Below, piece after piece: positions 32,501-43,900 of a DNA stretch of 64,000 nt (within the stretch, counting starts at the first letter, position 1; each line of letters starts with the position of its first letter). Origin of the DNA: Mactromeris polynyma (Eukaryota; Mollusca; Bivalvia; Venerida; Mactridae). The translations under genes and the position numbers were made by a program. Under the pieces are notes generated by a model. The model worked only from the letters and a program-made list of their open reading frames with translations, was not told where the DNA came from and searched no databases. Location: assembly GCA_032209605.1 (NCBI GenBank), contig JASFXZ010000016.1, positions 17,298,001 to 17,362,000 of the forward strand, in the 5' to 3' direction.

Positions 32501-34922
32501 TCAGTTTATATCCAATTATTATTATATTATATCAAGTAGTCCTACTCACGGCGTTCTGATCAACGTCAACTTTTACAAACTCCACTTCCTCGTTTTCAGC
32601 TGCCATTTTCTACAGAGAAAAAAACTGAAATCTGTTTAGACTAATGAATCGAAACACAAAACATATAATCATAACGTTTTTTTTTATATTTAAACGGTGT
32701 TATTTCAACAGTGCATTTTTTAGGGGCGATTCCCGCCACAGAAACATAGTTTAGAAAGTTGATGCATTCATGGATAATTCAAAATTAAAAGAATGAAAGA
32801 GCTAACATCGCGCTACGCTATTATGAGAGGACCAGAAATGTTAAGGAACGAAGAAAGAGTTGAAATCATCTCTTAAATTATGTTTATTATGCTGCTACCC
32901 TTACTTCACTTTACTCCAATAAAATGAATGCAATTAATGCTCGCCATACCAAAAACATGTACACTGAAACCGCAACATCATTCACAGTTCAAATAGTGCC
33001 AATCATTTCTACGTGATTTCTTGTTTAATACATAAAATAAGATCCAGCTAAGATATAATCTAGGGCGTACCTCAAATTCTGGTGATATCATCCTACACGG
33101 TCCGCACCATGTGGCGGTGAAATCTACGACAACCCATTTGTTCTTTGCAATAAACTCCTCGAATTTATCCTAAAATAAACCTCGTTATTTATTATCTAAA
33201 AATAAACGCTTTCTGATTGGTCCAGAAGTATTTTTTTGAGTCAGCAATATATGCTATATTCACCAATTTGCAATGATATTTAAAATGTACTTGTTTATTA
33301 ATAGCAACAGGGGAATCCCAATATGCTTTCCTTATATGCAAGTCGGTACAGAAATTGTGGGAGCGCGTTTGTACGAGAGGGGGCGTTTACAAGTACGAGA
33401 TGGAGTCGATTGTGCGAGTGAGGCCATTTGCCAGAGATGGACCGATTGTCAGAGAGGGGCTGTTTGTCCGAGATGGACTGTTTGACCGAGAGGGGTTTAT
33501 TCGGGAGTGACTTTAAATTTGTTGGACAGACTGACTGTAAAAAGCTCGTACTCATCAAAGACCTAAATTTAGGTCTTTGTACTCATGAATAACTAATGGT
33601 GTGAAATTCAGCCGCTTGATTGGCCGCATGACACACATTTCATGGGATACGGATATTGCCGAGGAGTTACGGTTGAAATCACGGTGCTGATCATGTTAGG
33701 TTGCCATTTTGTCGAATTTGCTGATAGCTCTTCACAAAAGAGATTCTTTCTTTTTTGTTATCGTCCATTGCATTGGTCGAGAAATGCTAATGAATATTTT
33801 ACGAAGTTTCGCTAGCCAGCCCTAGGTATCATATATGTATTAGGAGATGTTGTTGACAACTTGGTGGCAGAGTTACTGGTTGTTCGGCTGGATTAAGATG
33901 GTCGCTGCTGTGGAAGTGACTGTTGTAGAGAGGGGATTTTTGTAAGACGGCCCGGGTTATACATGAACGGATTCTACTGCAGACCTGATTATCTACTGAA
34001 CGGATCAAGTTTTGTAATTTACCCCAGTTGAAAAGAAGAAAGAATTATAACCTTGAATACGCGGTACTTTATTCATTCCAATCACGTGACAATGATTGAG
34101 AATGTAGTTCACGATACTGTTTACGTAATTGCTACGCGATTTGTAAACACAGAAAACCAATATACATGTATACATGAAACTGTTCGTCATGCGAATAGCT
34201 ACACATAATACTTCGTTGTACATAATGGATAATGTATATATATCAAAGTGAGTAATCATTTCTTGCTGGATATCTATTACAGTGGGTTTAACTATTCGTT
34301 AAATTTAATGTACAATACAGCCGGGCCTCGTTTATTCGACAACCTTCCTCTGTGACGTCCGTGGCTGGACTAGTCTCGATGTATCGTCCTATGTACGTCG
34401 AATTGAAATGGGTTGTTCGAAATCATGTATTGTTCGAAATAATTTCGGATCCGATGATTTCGACTGAACGAGGTACGAATGTATTTCATTTATATTATTG
34501 TCATGTGATACATGAAGCAGTTATAGGAGGAATTTCCGCTCTATATATATATGTATATGATATACGTATATTTAAATAAGTCTGTAAAGCAGTGTTGAAA
34601 TCAAAATTTATGCTCATACAAAATATCCCAAGTTTTTAATCAAGTATACGTTGTAAGTAAGAACGCCGATGAAAGTAGAAATGTCGATGATTTGTTTTTA
34701 AATGTGTCAGAAATATGAAAGAAATGCAGAAATCAGTATAGCAGTGTTTAAATCAAAATTTATTCTGATACAAAATATCCAAGTTTTTTAAGCATAAGTA
34801 AGAACTCATGTTGAAATATTGATGATTTTTTAAAGAAATGGGTCAGAATTAAAACCGAAAATGTGAAAGAAAATGCAGAAAACATAATAAAGTCTTACCA
34901 ATGTTTCTATTTGCTTAACCAT
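29591..34922 (-). CDS. TXN: Thioredoxin 2, five exons, 112 aa
   Basis: Exons: 34922-34899, 33169-33071, 32609-32550, 31302-31240, 29683-29591; all introns are phase 0 GT-AG. Exons 3 and 4 (60 and 63 bp) have the same lengths as in thioredoxin 1, so the intron map is shared. The active site is WCGPC (C30, C33) after VVVDFTATW. The cis-Pro motif is ECMPTFKFF (P73), with C71 beside it. The C-terminus is longer and basic ([11 protein letters not shown]). No targeting peptide is seen, so it is probably cytosolic. The role is protein disulfide reduction. The two proteins differ at many positions, so the duplication is old or fast-diverging. Introns hold MITEs, a foldback Tc1 derivative and other repeats. 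Confidence 0.95.
29757..29960 (+). mobile_element. tRNA-derived SINE (family S2) in thioredoxin 2 intron 4
   Basis: The head has an A box (taatctcagttggtagagag) and a good B box (ggatccgggttcgactcccg). The body has gtcagttccttgcgg, and the tail has ctggttgataattaattcca. The body and tail also occur at 48683-48880. An extra g in the D-arm (gagagcgc) argues against a working tRNA. Confidence 0.75.
29967..30829. mobile_element. Foldback element made of two inverted 5' ends of a Tc1-like transposon
   Basis: Termini are cactcaacaaaattcc and its complement, flanked by TA, as for Tc1/mariner. Two near-identical arms run inwards: about 29969-30370 and 30425-30827. In the left arm an ATG at 30241 opens [19 protein letters not shown], then THLRQ and a gtgggt donor; after a ttatttcag acceptor near 30407 comes [12 protein letters not shown]. 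This fits the N-terminal helix-turn-helix of a Tc1-like transposase (family knowledge). The right arm carries the same coding start inverted. The catalytic domain is absent, so it is non-autonomous. It lies in thioredoxin 2 intron 4. Confidence 0.82.
30945..31066. mobile_element. MITE-A copy 2
   Basis: The left side reads atacaggttattgacagggt then gaatataacctgtc; the right side has cagacgggttatattt. It matches the foldback at 13537-13668 but its right end is more eroded. It lies in thioredoxin 2 intron 4. Confidence 0.75.
31449..31595 (+). repeat. Dispersed repeat R2, copy 2 (thioredoxin 2 intron 3)
   Basis: It begins cggcgcaaccgtactaac, continues with gctatttgcatatcagtgtt and taaccaccaaggcaat, and ends gacgcgggttggttaacc. 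It lacks the block inserted in copy 1 at 26651-26940. Confidence 0.75.
31761..31944. mobile_element. MITE-C copy 1
   Basis: Ends ctacagtaaaac and gtttcactgtat are inverted repeats, with inner ataataagaccacc / gtggtcttattatt. A reversed copy is at 50479-50653. It lies in thioredoxin 2 intron 3. Confidence 0.75.
33556..33579. mobile_element. Ultra-short palindromic insertion, copy 2 (24 bp)
   Basis: A perfect 24-bp palindrome, CAAAGACCTAAA followed by its exact complement, flanked on both sides by the 7-bp direct repeat TACTCAT. It lies in thioredoxin 2 intron 1. Confidence 0.8.
34315..34484. mobile_element. MITE-B copy 2
   Basis: Starts atacagccgggcctcgttta and ends gaacgaggtacgaatgtat. The interior cgaattgaaatgggttgttc matches copy 1 at 12064-12240. 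Termini are more eroded. It lies in thioredoxin 2 intron 1. Confidence 0.75.
34572..34880 (+). repeat. Tandem duplication of about 160 bp in thioredoxin 2 intron 1
   Basis: The halves starting near 34577 and 34738 share gcagtgtt.aaatcaaaattt, acaaaatatcc, aagtaagaac, and a gaaagaaa.tgcagaaa end. It is a diverged local duplication close to exon 1. Confidence 0.75.
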
Positions 34923-35466
34923 CTTGATTGAGTTTTATTCCACGTTTGATTGATTTCGTTCAGTTTAAATCACTCGGATATCCGCAAACTGTCTGCCGAT
35001 CGTTTATATTGCCCAGACGTAAATAGCTAGCTTATATTCACTCGATATGAGAACACAGTTATTTTTTTTCGTTACGCATAAGTTGATCATTGACACAAAT
35101 AGAATTGGAATGTATGGACGAGTGTTGGGGCTATCCGGTTACCGGGAGAATATACTAGAAACATTTATTAGTTCATATAAATGCGGTTATATTTTATATA
35201 GTCGAGTTTTAGTGCATTGCGAAATGTTGCAATATTTTTCCTCATACGCTCAAATTCCACGAAAACGCGAATACATTAATAATTTCAAGGAAAATAATGT
35301 TGTTGACGATACCATACCTAGTTTCTCTATCAAACCTGAAGCATCTAAATCTGAATTAAATCTAAGCTCAAATATTATCTCAAATGGTTGAGATTTTTCT
35401 CATCTTAGACCAGTCCCAAAATAGGTATTACAAAACTAAACAAAGATAAAATGAGTTTTAAAAAGA
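34923..35466. other. Upstream region of thioredoxin 2
   Basis: Probable promoter and 5' UTR of thioredoxin 2 lie in the first few hundred bases. No clear TATA box at a convincing distance and no conserved motif can be named. An open frame at 35047-35391 has no recognisable features. Confidence 0.4.
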
Positions 35467-35785
35467 GTTCCTCACATCTACAATATTTACCTCCATTGTT
35501 CTGAATTGTCGGCCATTTTGATAGGCAAATTTTCTTAAAGTTTATGGGGAATATTATGTAAACGATGATAAAATCCGATATATGAAAAATAACTTATTCA
35601 TTATACTCATGTTGGCATTTGGCTCAGAAAGTTGAAGAAAAAGTGGTTGTCACGTGCAAACGTCTCTTGATATTTTCTCAATAATCACATATTTAGAAAT
35701 TACTCCTATAAGGGCTTATCAGTTTTGCATATGAAAATGGCCGACAGTTAAGAACAAGGGAGGTAAATATGGTAGATGTGGGAAC
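35467..35785. mobile_element. MITE-D copy 1 (about 319 bp)
   Basis: Terminal inverted repeats gttcctcacatctacaat and gtagatgtgggaac extend inwards through atttacctcc and the ggccattttgat / atgaaaatggcc pair. A second copy lies at 56791-57099 in the same orientation. No coding capacity. Confidence 0.85.
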
Positions 35786-36170
35786 TATGTTTTAAGCCAT
35801 TTTTCTGCGCTCACAGCCATACTTACATTGATTCCGTTCTCAATTGAAATTATATATTTGTTCTGTATACCTTTTGAATCTGATTGTATATTTGTATAGT
35901 TCGCTGTAAATTATGCATAAACTATGAACATTAACACGGAGAGTTAATATCGACTGAATATTGTTAGCGCGTGTATGTGTTGATCTCTGTAGTCATAGGC
36001 TGGCTCATTATACGCTGTGTTTTGTTTACTGATGTGGGGTCATATATTTGAGCGTAGAATTAGGCTCAGAAAACCACGTGCGGAGTAAGGTGATAATAAA
36101 GGGGGCGTGACCTAATGGTGTTGTAGGTTACATGTGTGGAAGGCCATGTATTGAGGAGATGGTGTTTTCT
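35786..36170. other. Intergenic DNA
   Basis: Nothing recognisable: no gene, clear repeat or foldback structure. Confidence 0.4.
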
Positions 36171-36905
36171 ACGCTACTCTCTCCTTTTCTCTCCCTCTAT
36201 TTCCCTCCCACCTCTTAGAATCTTCTTCCCCTCCCTATATATCGCTCCCACCCTCTAACCACCCACACTCTATCACATCTCCCTTCCCCCTCTATCTCCC
36301 TTCCACGTCTAACCTTATCCCATACCCTACCTTTATCTCCCTCCCACCCTCTAAGCTATCTCTCTCCCTCTATCTCCCTCCCAATATCTAGCCATCTCTC
36401 TACCTCTCTCTCCCTCCCTCTCCCCAGCCATCTCTCTATCTCCCTTCCACTCTCTAGTTATCTCTCTCCCTCTATCTCCCTCCCACTCTCTAGCCATCTC
36501 TCTGTCCCCCTCCCATGTCTAACCCTCTCTCATAACCTACCTCTATCTCCCTCCCACTCTCTAGCCATCTCTCTGTCCCCCTCCCATGTCTAACCCTCTC
36601 CCATAACCTACCTCTATCTCCCTCCCACTCTCTAGCCATCTCTCTGTCCCCCTCCCATGTCTAACCCTCTCTCATAACCTACCTCTATCTCCCTCCCACT
36701 CTCTAGCCATCTCTCTGTCTCCCTCCCATGTCTAACCCTCTCCCATAAACTACCTCTATCTCCCTCCCACAGTCCAGCCATTACTCTCCCCTCCGTCCTT
36801 TTCCTTCCCCTATATTTCCCCTCCCTCTATCTCCACGTGGCACCCCACCCTCCTTCAATCCCCCACCCTCTTCTTCCTCCCAGCCTCGCTCCCACTTCCA
36901 TCTAC
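36171..36905 (+). repeat. Polypyrimidine tract with a 71-bp tandem repeat
   Basis: About 730 bp in which the plus strand is almost all C and T with scattered A and few G. Inside it, tagccatctctctgt recurs at 36491, 36562, 36633 and 36704, exactly 71 bp apart. Units contain tccctcccactctc and catgtctaaccctctc. Such strand asymmetry favours triplex (H-DNA) structures. Confidence 0.88.
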
Positions 36906-37834
36906 ATTATGGGAGTTTTTTATCACAGTAAGCTACAACATATATGATTCGAATGGACTGAACTATCAGAAAGGTTGATGGGAACAAGTGACAAATATAT
37001 GTCCATCGTTTCAAATCACTTTGTGATAACGCAGTGAAGATTCTTAAAATACAGAAAGGGAGTTAGATCTTTTGACCAGTATACGTATATTGTTACAATT
37101 TCGGTAATGGGGAAGATAATGCAGATTATAACCAAGCTTAACTCGTGTGCGTTCTCAAAACATTTCAAAACATTAATACACTCTATAGATTTTATTTTGC
37201 ATTATTTTACATATCAACTGTGTCAAACAGTAGTGGAAAGTCAGACATATTAACCAAAACTTTTCCCTTAAGTTTACGCAATTTATCATGTTCAATTAAT
37301 ACAATATTTTAATCTTTGTTTACATATTTTTAAACTGACAAATGCACCTGTTGTTCATTTTTATGAAATACAGTACGTGTGATTTTATTCAAAGCAAAAT
37401 AATGCGGTTGAAAAAACACACACCAAAGACCTAAATACCAATGGTATTTAGGTCTTTGCACACACGTACATGAGATTGATTATATTCTATATTTATCTAG
37501 AAAACAATGTACGTTGCTTTCATTTACAATTATCACTCATTAAGTCTTTAATATTCAATTTCCTGTGTTCACAAAGAAGGAAAATTTTGTAAACTTGCTG
37601 GAAAAGCAAGCACGTATATAACCGGAAATTTTGGTCAGCAATCGGATCACCTCGGCTACAATTTAATAGACCTCGGAAGTAACATGGGGGGGGGGAGTAG
37701 TATGCGATGCACACAAAACAATTACATAATGTTGAATTGTACTTCCCTGGTCTGGTATACATGAGGTGAGCAATGTAGGAAAACCGCATCACGTGCCGAG
37801 GTTTTAGGTATATGCATACACTTACCTTCGGGGT
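36906..37834. other. Intergenic DNA
   Basis: Nothing gene-like. It contains the 35-bp palindromic insertion at 37424-37458 and a G homopolymer (9 Gs) at about 37687. Confidence 0.4.
37424..37458. mobile_element. Ultra-short palindromic insertion, copy 3 (35 bp)
   Basis: Arms CAAAGACCTAAATACCA and TGGTATTTAGGTCTTTG are perfect complements around a single A. The 7-bp direct repeat CACACAC flanks both sides. The outer 13 bp match copies 1 and 2. Confidence 0.75.
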
Positions 37835-37914
37835 CTATTTTCGAGCTGCTTCGGAAATTGCCGAGATGTCGCGATTAGTTTTACAGTCCACATCGGTTAT
37901 AAAACAAGTTCTTG

Positions 37915-38322
37915 CAACTGCTTCCTCGGCTACTGACCACCAGTGACCAGTATTCGCATCCTCGGTTACTGACCACCAGTGACCAGTATTCGCATCCTCG
38001 GTTACTGACCACCAGTGACAAGTATTCGCATCCTCGGTTACTGACCACCAGTGACAAGTATTCGCATCCTCGGTTACTGACCACCAGTGACCAGTATTCG
38101 CATCCTCGGCTACTGACCACCAGTGACAAGTATTCGCATCCTCGGTTACTGACCACCAGTGACCAGTATTCGCATCCTCGGTTACTGACCACCAGTGACC
38201 AGTATTCGCATCCTCGGTTACTGACCACCAGTGACCAGTATTCGCTTCCTCGGTTACTGACCACCAGTGACCAGTATTCGCATCCTCGGTTACTGACCAC
38301 CAGTGACCAGTATTCGCATCCA
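37915..38322. repeat. 36-bp minisatellite, about 11 copies
   Basis: Units read cctcggttactgaccaccag then tgaccagtattcgcat. The period is a multiple of 3, so frames stay open on both strands; those long frames are not called genes. Confidence 0.93.
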
Positions 38323-38349
38323 ATCAAGGATTGTGAAGTTCAAGGTTCA

Positions 38350-38540
38350 ACCTCGCCCAAAGGGTGTAGTGGTGTTGCCAGTAGAGCGCCATACTAGTGT
38401 TTAGGGGTCGTGGGTTCGTGCCCCGCATCGTGAGCACATTTTCTCATTGATTTACTTCAGTGGCATTTGAACTCGCGACCTTCGGGGCTGGAGTCAGGCG
38501 CTCTGCCCCTCGACCACTCATCCACTACGCACCTGCTCCG
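38350..38540. mobile_element. Two tRNA-like SINE heads facing each other
   Basis: The plus strand at 38360-38430 has A-box-like tgtagtggtgttgcc and B-box-like gggttcgtgcc. The minus strand at 38540-38458 has tagtggatgagtggtc and ggtcgcgagttcaaatgcc. They are separated by about 30 bp. Neither folds cleanly into a tRNA by eye. Confidence 0.5.
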
Positions 38541-39229
38541 ATTCGTTCAATGAAAGTGAACAATTACTTAGTACTTAATGATTTTATAAATCAACTTATA
38601 AACTGACCGATGTTATCATAGTGAGGCTTTCACTTTAAAAGTTTTAAGTACTTCGAGAGAATCATTGACTAAATACAAAGAATATCATGTATTGTTGTTT
38701 TTCTAGTTTGAAATATAACCAAATACCTAGGTATTTGATATAACTAAAGAAATGAGATTCTTTTTAATTTAAATTTATTTTATGCTTTGGGCAACAACAA
38801 AACATAAATCTTGCAGAAAGTACGAGTTTACAGAAACAAGAATAGACAATATGTATAATGTTTTATAGGCGATACATACCGGAGTACTTATAACTTCTAT
38901 TGAGTTTACATGTAGACATACATGTACTAGAATTGATGTATAAAATGCATTACAACAGTGTTGATTGATTGTATTTTGTTACGTTGGATTGTGTTAAAAC
39001 TGGTAAAGATTTTGTTACAAAAGCATGTATTGTTTAAACTTTTAATGTGACGTGTTACACTTGGAATAAGCATCCTGCTTTGCAGTGTCTCAAATAAGTT
39101 TATCAAACATATATTATGTATTCAAACTTAATAATCAAATAATTGTATTATTGTATGATCGCTAGTTTGTGTCATTTCCGCGAATTTAAATCAGCACAGC
39201 TGTACAGAAAGCTTATTATATTTTGCGTT

Positions 39230-39495
39230 TATTTATCGTCGCCACCGGTTTCCCATATGGGCGACGCCTCCGGAAGATTGTGAGTCGTTTTAGATGTTTG
39301 AAGGTTAGGAGATGCCCCAGTTCCAGAAGCACCCCTGGTTCTTTTACGTGCTCGATGTAAAGCATCATGCACAGGACCTCGGTTTTTATAGTCTCGTCCG
39401 AAAGTCTGTTAGTACTGTCAGTGATGGAGCGGGGAATCGAACCTGCGATCCCTGGATTACAAGTCGAGCTCGTTACTGCTGGACTATGGATCCGC
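39230..39495 (-). mobile_element. tRNA-derived SINE with conserved-type body
   Basis: Minus-strand head: ggatccatagtccagcagta, anticodon-loop-like cttgtaa, then gatcgcaggttcgattccc, a strong B box. The head most resembles tRNA-Thr(TGT). The body has ctataaaaaccgaggtcctg and gagcacgtaaaagaacc, resembling a SINE central domain shared widely among marine invertebrates (from memory; family name not certain). Confidence 0.7.
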
Positions 39496-39724
39496 CAGAA
39501 ATGTTACCGTAATAGTTCGGGTTTTACACTCAAACTCATTTGTAGGCCCAGTTACTTCCCTTTGATAATATAAGTATTCTGCCATTTGTAATATTGACAG
39601 ATAAGGAAATTGATTTTACTCAGGAAATATTTACCTGAACTGCCATTCAAAATGCCAGTAAAATAATCGAAGGTGAAAAAGTTCAAATGGAGGAAGGTTA
39701 GTTTCACTATCATTACTTTACAAC

Positions 39725-39870
39725 GTCAGATATATCGGCTCCTAGACTTTTCGACCCCTAGACAATTGACCCCACCACACTTCGACCCCTAAGACATTTC
39801 GACCCCTGACAGTTCAACCCCTAGGACATCTCGACCCCTCATTTGTATAAGACTTTTCGACCCCTGATTT
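39725..39870 (+). repeat. Degenerate short repeat, about 22-bp units
   Basis: ttcgacccctaagacat-like units recur about six times with variable spacing (cgacccctagac, ttcaacccctaggac, ctcgacccct). It lies upstream of the aminotransferase gene. No coding meaning. Confidence 0.65.
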
Positions 39871-40908
39871 ATGTATATAACACAGAACTTTTATGTTTTA
39901 TGGATGATAGACATATTGTTTGTGATTATGTATTTGTTACTTTGTATTTTCTTATGAATATGATGTAAATAAGATGTTTTGCTTTAACAGTTTATTGGTA
40001 TTTTTGTAGTTTTTAGACTTATGTCGAATAATTGTCCACTTCAGTGAACATATCACTATCCTTGCTTATCCTCCGTATAAATGGACGCGTTTTTATCGGT
40101 GTTGAAATGAACAGTTTTTCTTAATTTAATTGTTTTGTTTTGTGGTTACATCGAAATGTGTGTGATTAAAGGATAATGATGTATATATATGTAATTACAT
40201 GATATGAATAAAAAGAAAAGTAGGAGTTTCTTCGTGACACCACACACCTATCCATATCCTTATCCATGCGTTGTAGTTTATTTTGTTTATTTTGTATTGC
40301 AGTTTTCACTGATTATGTACACGTAGCGATGGTTTATTATAACGATATGTATAAGTCTAAATAAAAATCTGTTTTGTTCTAGCCTTTCTAACTCCATTGT
40401 CTCAACTTGCTAATTGAAGTGGTGCGAATATGCTCGGATTAATTGTTCATACATATGATTGATCCAGCCTGTACCAGAAATTCACCAACGTTCACCTAAA
40501 CAGTTAACTGCATCGAAATTTGTACACTTGGAGTTGAACATCATCTCATAACTGCTATTTGTCTGATTGTGTACCTTAAAAAATGCATTAAAGGACGAAG
40601 GATGAAAACATTACATATATAAATATATCACAGACCAAGTTCCTTCACTTCAATATCACTACAGCAATCAAATTTCTGCATTTTGTCAATTTTATTTCAA
40701 CATCACAGCAGTGATGCCTTGTGTGACTTCAGCCTAACTCAGATTTATTGGTCAACTATTAATGAAATGGCAAATTAAAACGTTTGTAACAAATACTGTT
40801 ACATGAGACCTCATGGAGTTGATGGTACAGTGAATTGACAAAAACGAAGGAATTTGTTCCATGTGGCTCAGTGACAAGATATTTGCAATATTTTTTTCTT
40901 TTCAGGGA
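39871..40908. other. 5' region of the aminotransferase gene
   Basis: Probable upstream or first-intron sequence. An ATG-containing segment at 39688-39697 is followed by a donor-like gttagt, but splicing it to the exon at 40906 gives an early stop. At most it is a 5' UTR exon with a short upstream frame. Nothing else is recognised. Confidence 0.4.
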
Positions 40909-43900
40909 ATGGTGCAGATGAGTGAGATTAAGAAGAAAGATGCTGCAAAAGTAAAGATGGATTCTTTAGTACCATATACATGTGTATTTGTTGGTATGTA
41001 CCTTAAGCCAGTGTTCTCTGTTGTTGTATAAACTATCTGGCACATTCAGTAACAATAGTTTTACTTCAATTTATCAAAGATTGAGCATAACCCTACTAAG
41101 TAACACATAGGTAAGGTAATTAATCTGTTGTGGTTATTCAAGTTTCTACCATTATACTGTTTGCTTGTATTTTCGCTGTAACGAAATAACGCAACGGAAG
41201 AAAAACTTACTTAGATTTTCTTTTGTGTTCAGTTTCGTTTTTCACATATTTTACAGGTAACTAAGGACGACAATATATTTGTTTTTCCGTATTTTTCCTA
41301 TTATGCCAAATTGTTTCAATGAATGTTTTGTTGATAAATACCAAAATACTGCAAAACAGGAAGTAACGCGAAAATAGCAGCAAACACTATAGTATAGTAG
41401 TCACTACCCAAACATTTTCCTCACAATGACACCTAAAACATTTTTACCTGCGACCATTTTAAGGGGTAGGTGGGGGTTATGCCTGATTAACGTTTTTTAA
41501 AAACTTGATTTGGAAAAATTAATTGCTTATTAACTGAAGTAAAGAAGAGTCCCCATCCTTAGAAAATTCAGTACATTGTTCGAGATTAAGACTGAGTTTG
41601 AACTAAGTGTATGGACAGGTCCATGCCTACTTCTTGAAATCACAGTGTTCACACCAATCACAATAAAGTCTCATTATTTATTTTTCTTGGTTGTATTTTC
41701 AGATGCAGATTTTAATGATTTCACTCACGCAATTACAACATGTCTGCAGTTTGGACTGGATCGCCGGAAAATTATTGAAGATGTAGAAAATTTGTGGAAA
41801 AATGAGGAGAACAAAAATCATGTATTGCCTTGCTTGTCCGTCCGATCTGGCCTTGACCTTTATCTCAAGGTTATGAACTTTCCACCTGGGTCAGAGGTCA
41901 TAATGTCAGCTATAAATATTCCGGATATGGTTCACGTTGTTCAACATCATAACCTGAAGGTAAGGCAAGGACTGAATGATATCGGATTGAGTCAATATTC
42001 TGTCTGACGGATTTATTCCACGTTTGACAGATTTTTCATTATTTAGAATTACAAGATTTGAAAGAACTTGGCTGACTTACTGTTTGTGTGTGACCAACTG
42101 ACAGATTTATGTTGTGCATATATAGGATATTTCATGTGTAATTGTAACTTACGAAATGTATTATTTAAATACAAGTTTGCTGTTAAACAATATAAGAAGC
42201 TTTTGTCAAGTGTTCATCATTTGCTGAGCCAAGGTTATCAAATTTGACATTTTATTTATACCAATATAATGTCTTAATTATGTTGTTAACTGCAAATAAG
42301 CATTTATTTGTAAAATTAATTAATTGTTAAATAACATTCAGTGACTCTGTCTCCTATTTAGTTACATCAAAAACATACAGAGTCACTTACGCCTGTAGAC
42401 ACAACTGTTTAGATAGAATTTACACCAGTGGTACAATAACTACGCAAAAATGTGTGGGAAACTTTGCAGATTTTTTATTTACTATATCTTTTTGTGTCCA
42501 ACTCTGTAAAGGGTTTGCCATTTGATCCAAATCTTTCTTGTTTAAATCATGTTAGCAAAGTAAATTTCAATGTTACAATGTATTTATCAAATTGGAATGT
42601 GAAACCTTAGTAACCATGGTAACTGTTTTCTTATATTTTACAGGTTGTTCCGTTAGATATCAGCATAGAAACAACAGAACCTAAGGTAGAATTGTTGCCT
42701 CACTTAGTTACTGATAGAACCGTCGCCATTCTTGTTGCTCACATTTATGGAAAATGGTGCAATATGGATGCCATTATTGAAGCAGCGCAGAAATATAATC
42801 TGATTGTTATTGAAGACTGCGCGGAATCGTTTTACGGATTCCAACGTCTTGGAGACCCTCGTTCCGATCTGGCCTTATTTAGTTTTGGTGTGATTAAACA
42901 CTTCACTGCGTTTGGTGGCGCTATCATGAAAGTCAAAGATCGCGCTGTGTGTACAAAAATGGCGGAAGTGTATGATACATACCCCACTCAGAGGCGTTTA
43001 GATTATTTACGAAAAATATGCAAATATATGTTGCTTTTCTTCAGCTTAGAGGTATCAACAGGAGTTTTGTATTTATGTCGATGTTTGAATTTGGATCATA
43101 AAGCATTTTTTGTGAATTTGCTGCGTGGATTTCCGCAGGATATGCTACTTAAGATCAAACAGAAGCCATGCACGCCTCTTCTCAGTACGATGAAAAGAAG
43201 ATTTGAGAACTTCAAACATTCCAGCTGTGAAACAGGTTGGTGACCCTGAGTTCTTTCTAAAAAAATATGTCTGTTACTTGTAATCTGGGACCCTACAAAT
43301 TTACTAAGGACCCCCAATTTGTCAAACACGAGTGTCTCCAAAGACCCCTAGCTGAAAAATCCTAGGGAATACCCTGCTACTCAAAATGCTAACGTTGCTT
43401 AGGAAATGCTTACTAAAATGAGATCTTATATACTGGTAATTGGAAAAAATTGAATTATATTGATGTTCAATTCTATTAAAAAAAATAAACCTTAGTGACA
43501 TGAAAAGTAAACAATTCTAAACTCCTCAGGAATGCTGACTTGAAGGTATGATGTAATGTTCTATTTTTAGCACAAGTCAAAGGTGAATATGCGAGACAGA
43601 GGTTACCCGAGAATGCTCAACTTGTCGGAATGAAAGCGAAAGTAAACAATTACTGGCTTTTCCCGATTCTAGTGGTAAGTTATTTATCAACATGTTTAGA
43701 TCTATATACAGGGAAACATTTTGGTAATTTTGAAAAATCTCAAAGGGAAGTAACTGCTGTGTTGTATTTACATATGTTTTTGTTAACTTGCATTGTAAAT
43801 AGTGAGTGAAAACTAGTCAGTTTTTCTGTTAGACTTTTTATGTTTTACAAAGAAACAAGTTGTTTAGTTATATTTTTATTATGTTTACCTCATTAAAACA

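Noticed and set aside
37835..38397. Open frames of about 150-160 codons on both strands
   Set aside because: They come from the 36-bp minisatellite and have no splice context or family match.
39688..39697. Upstream coding exon for the aminotransferase
   Set aside because: Joining it to the acceptor at 40905 gives a stop after a few codons; it may be 5' UTR only.
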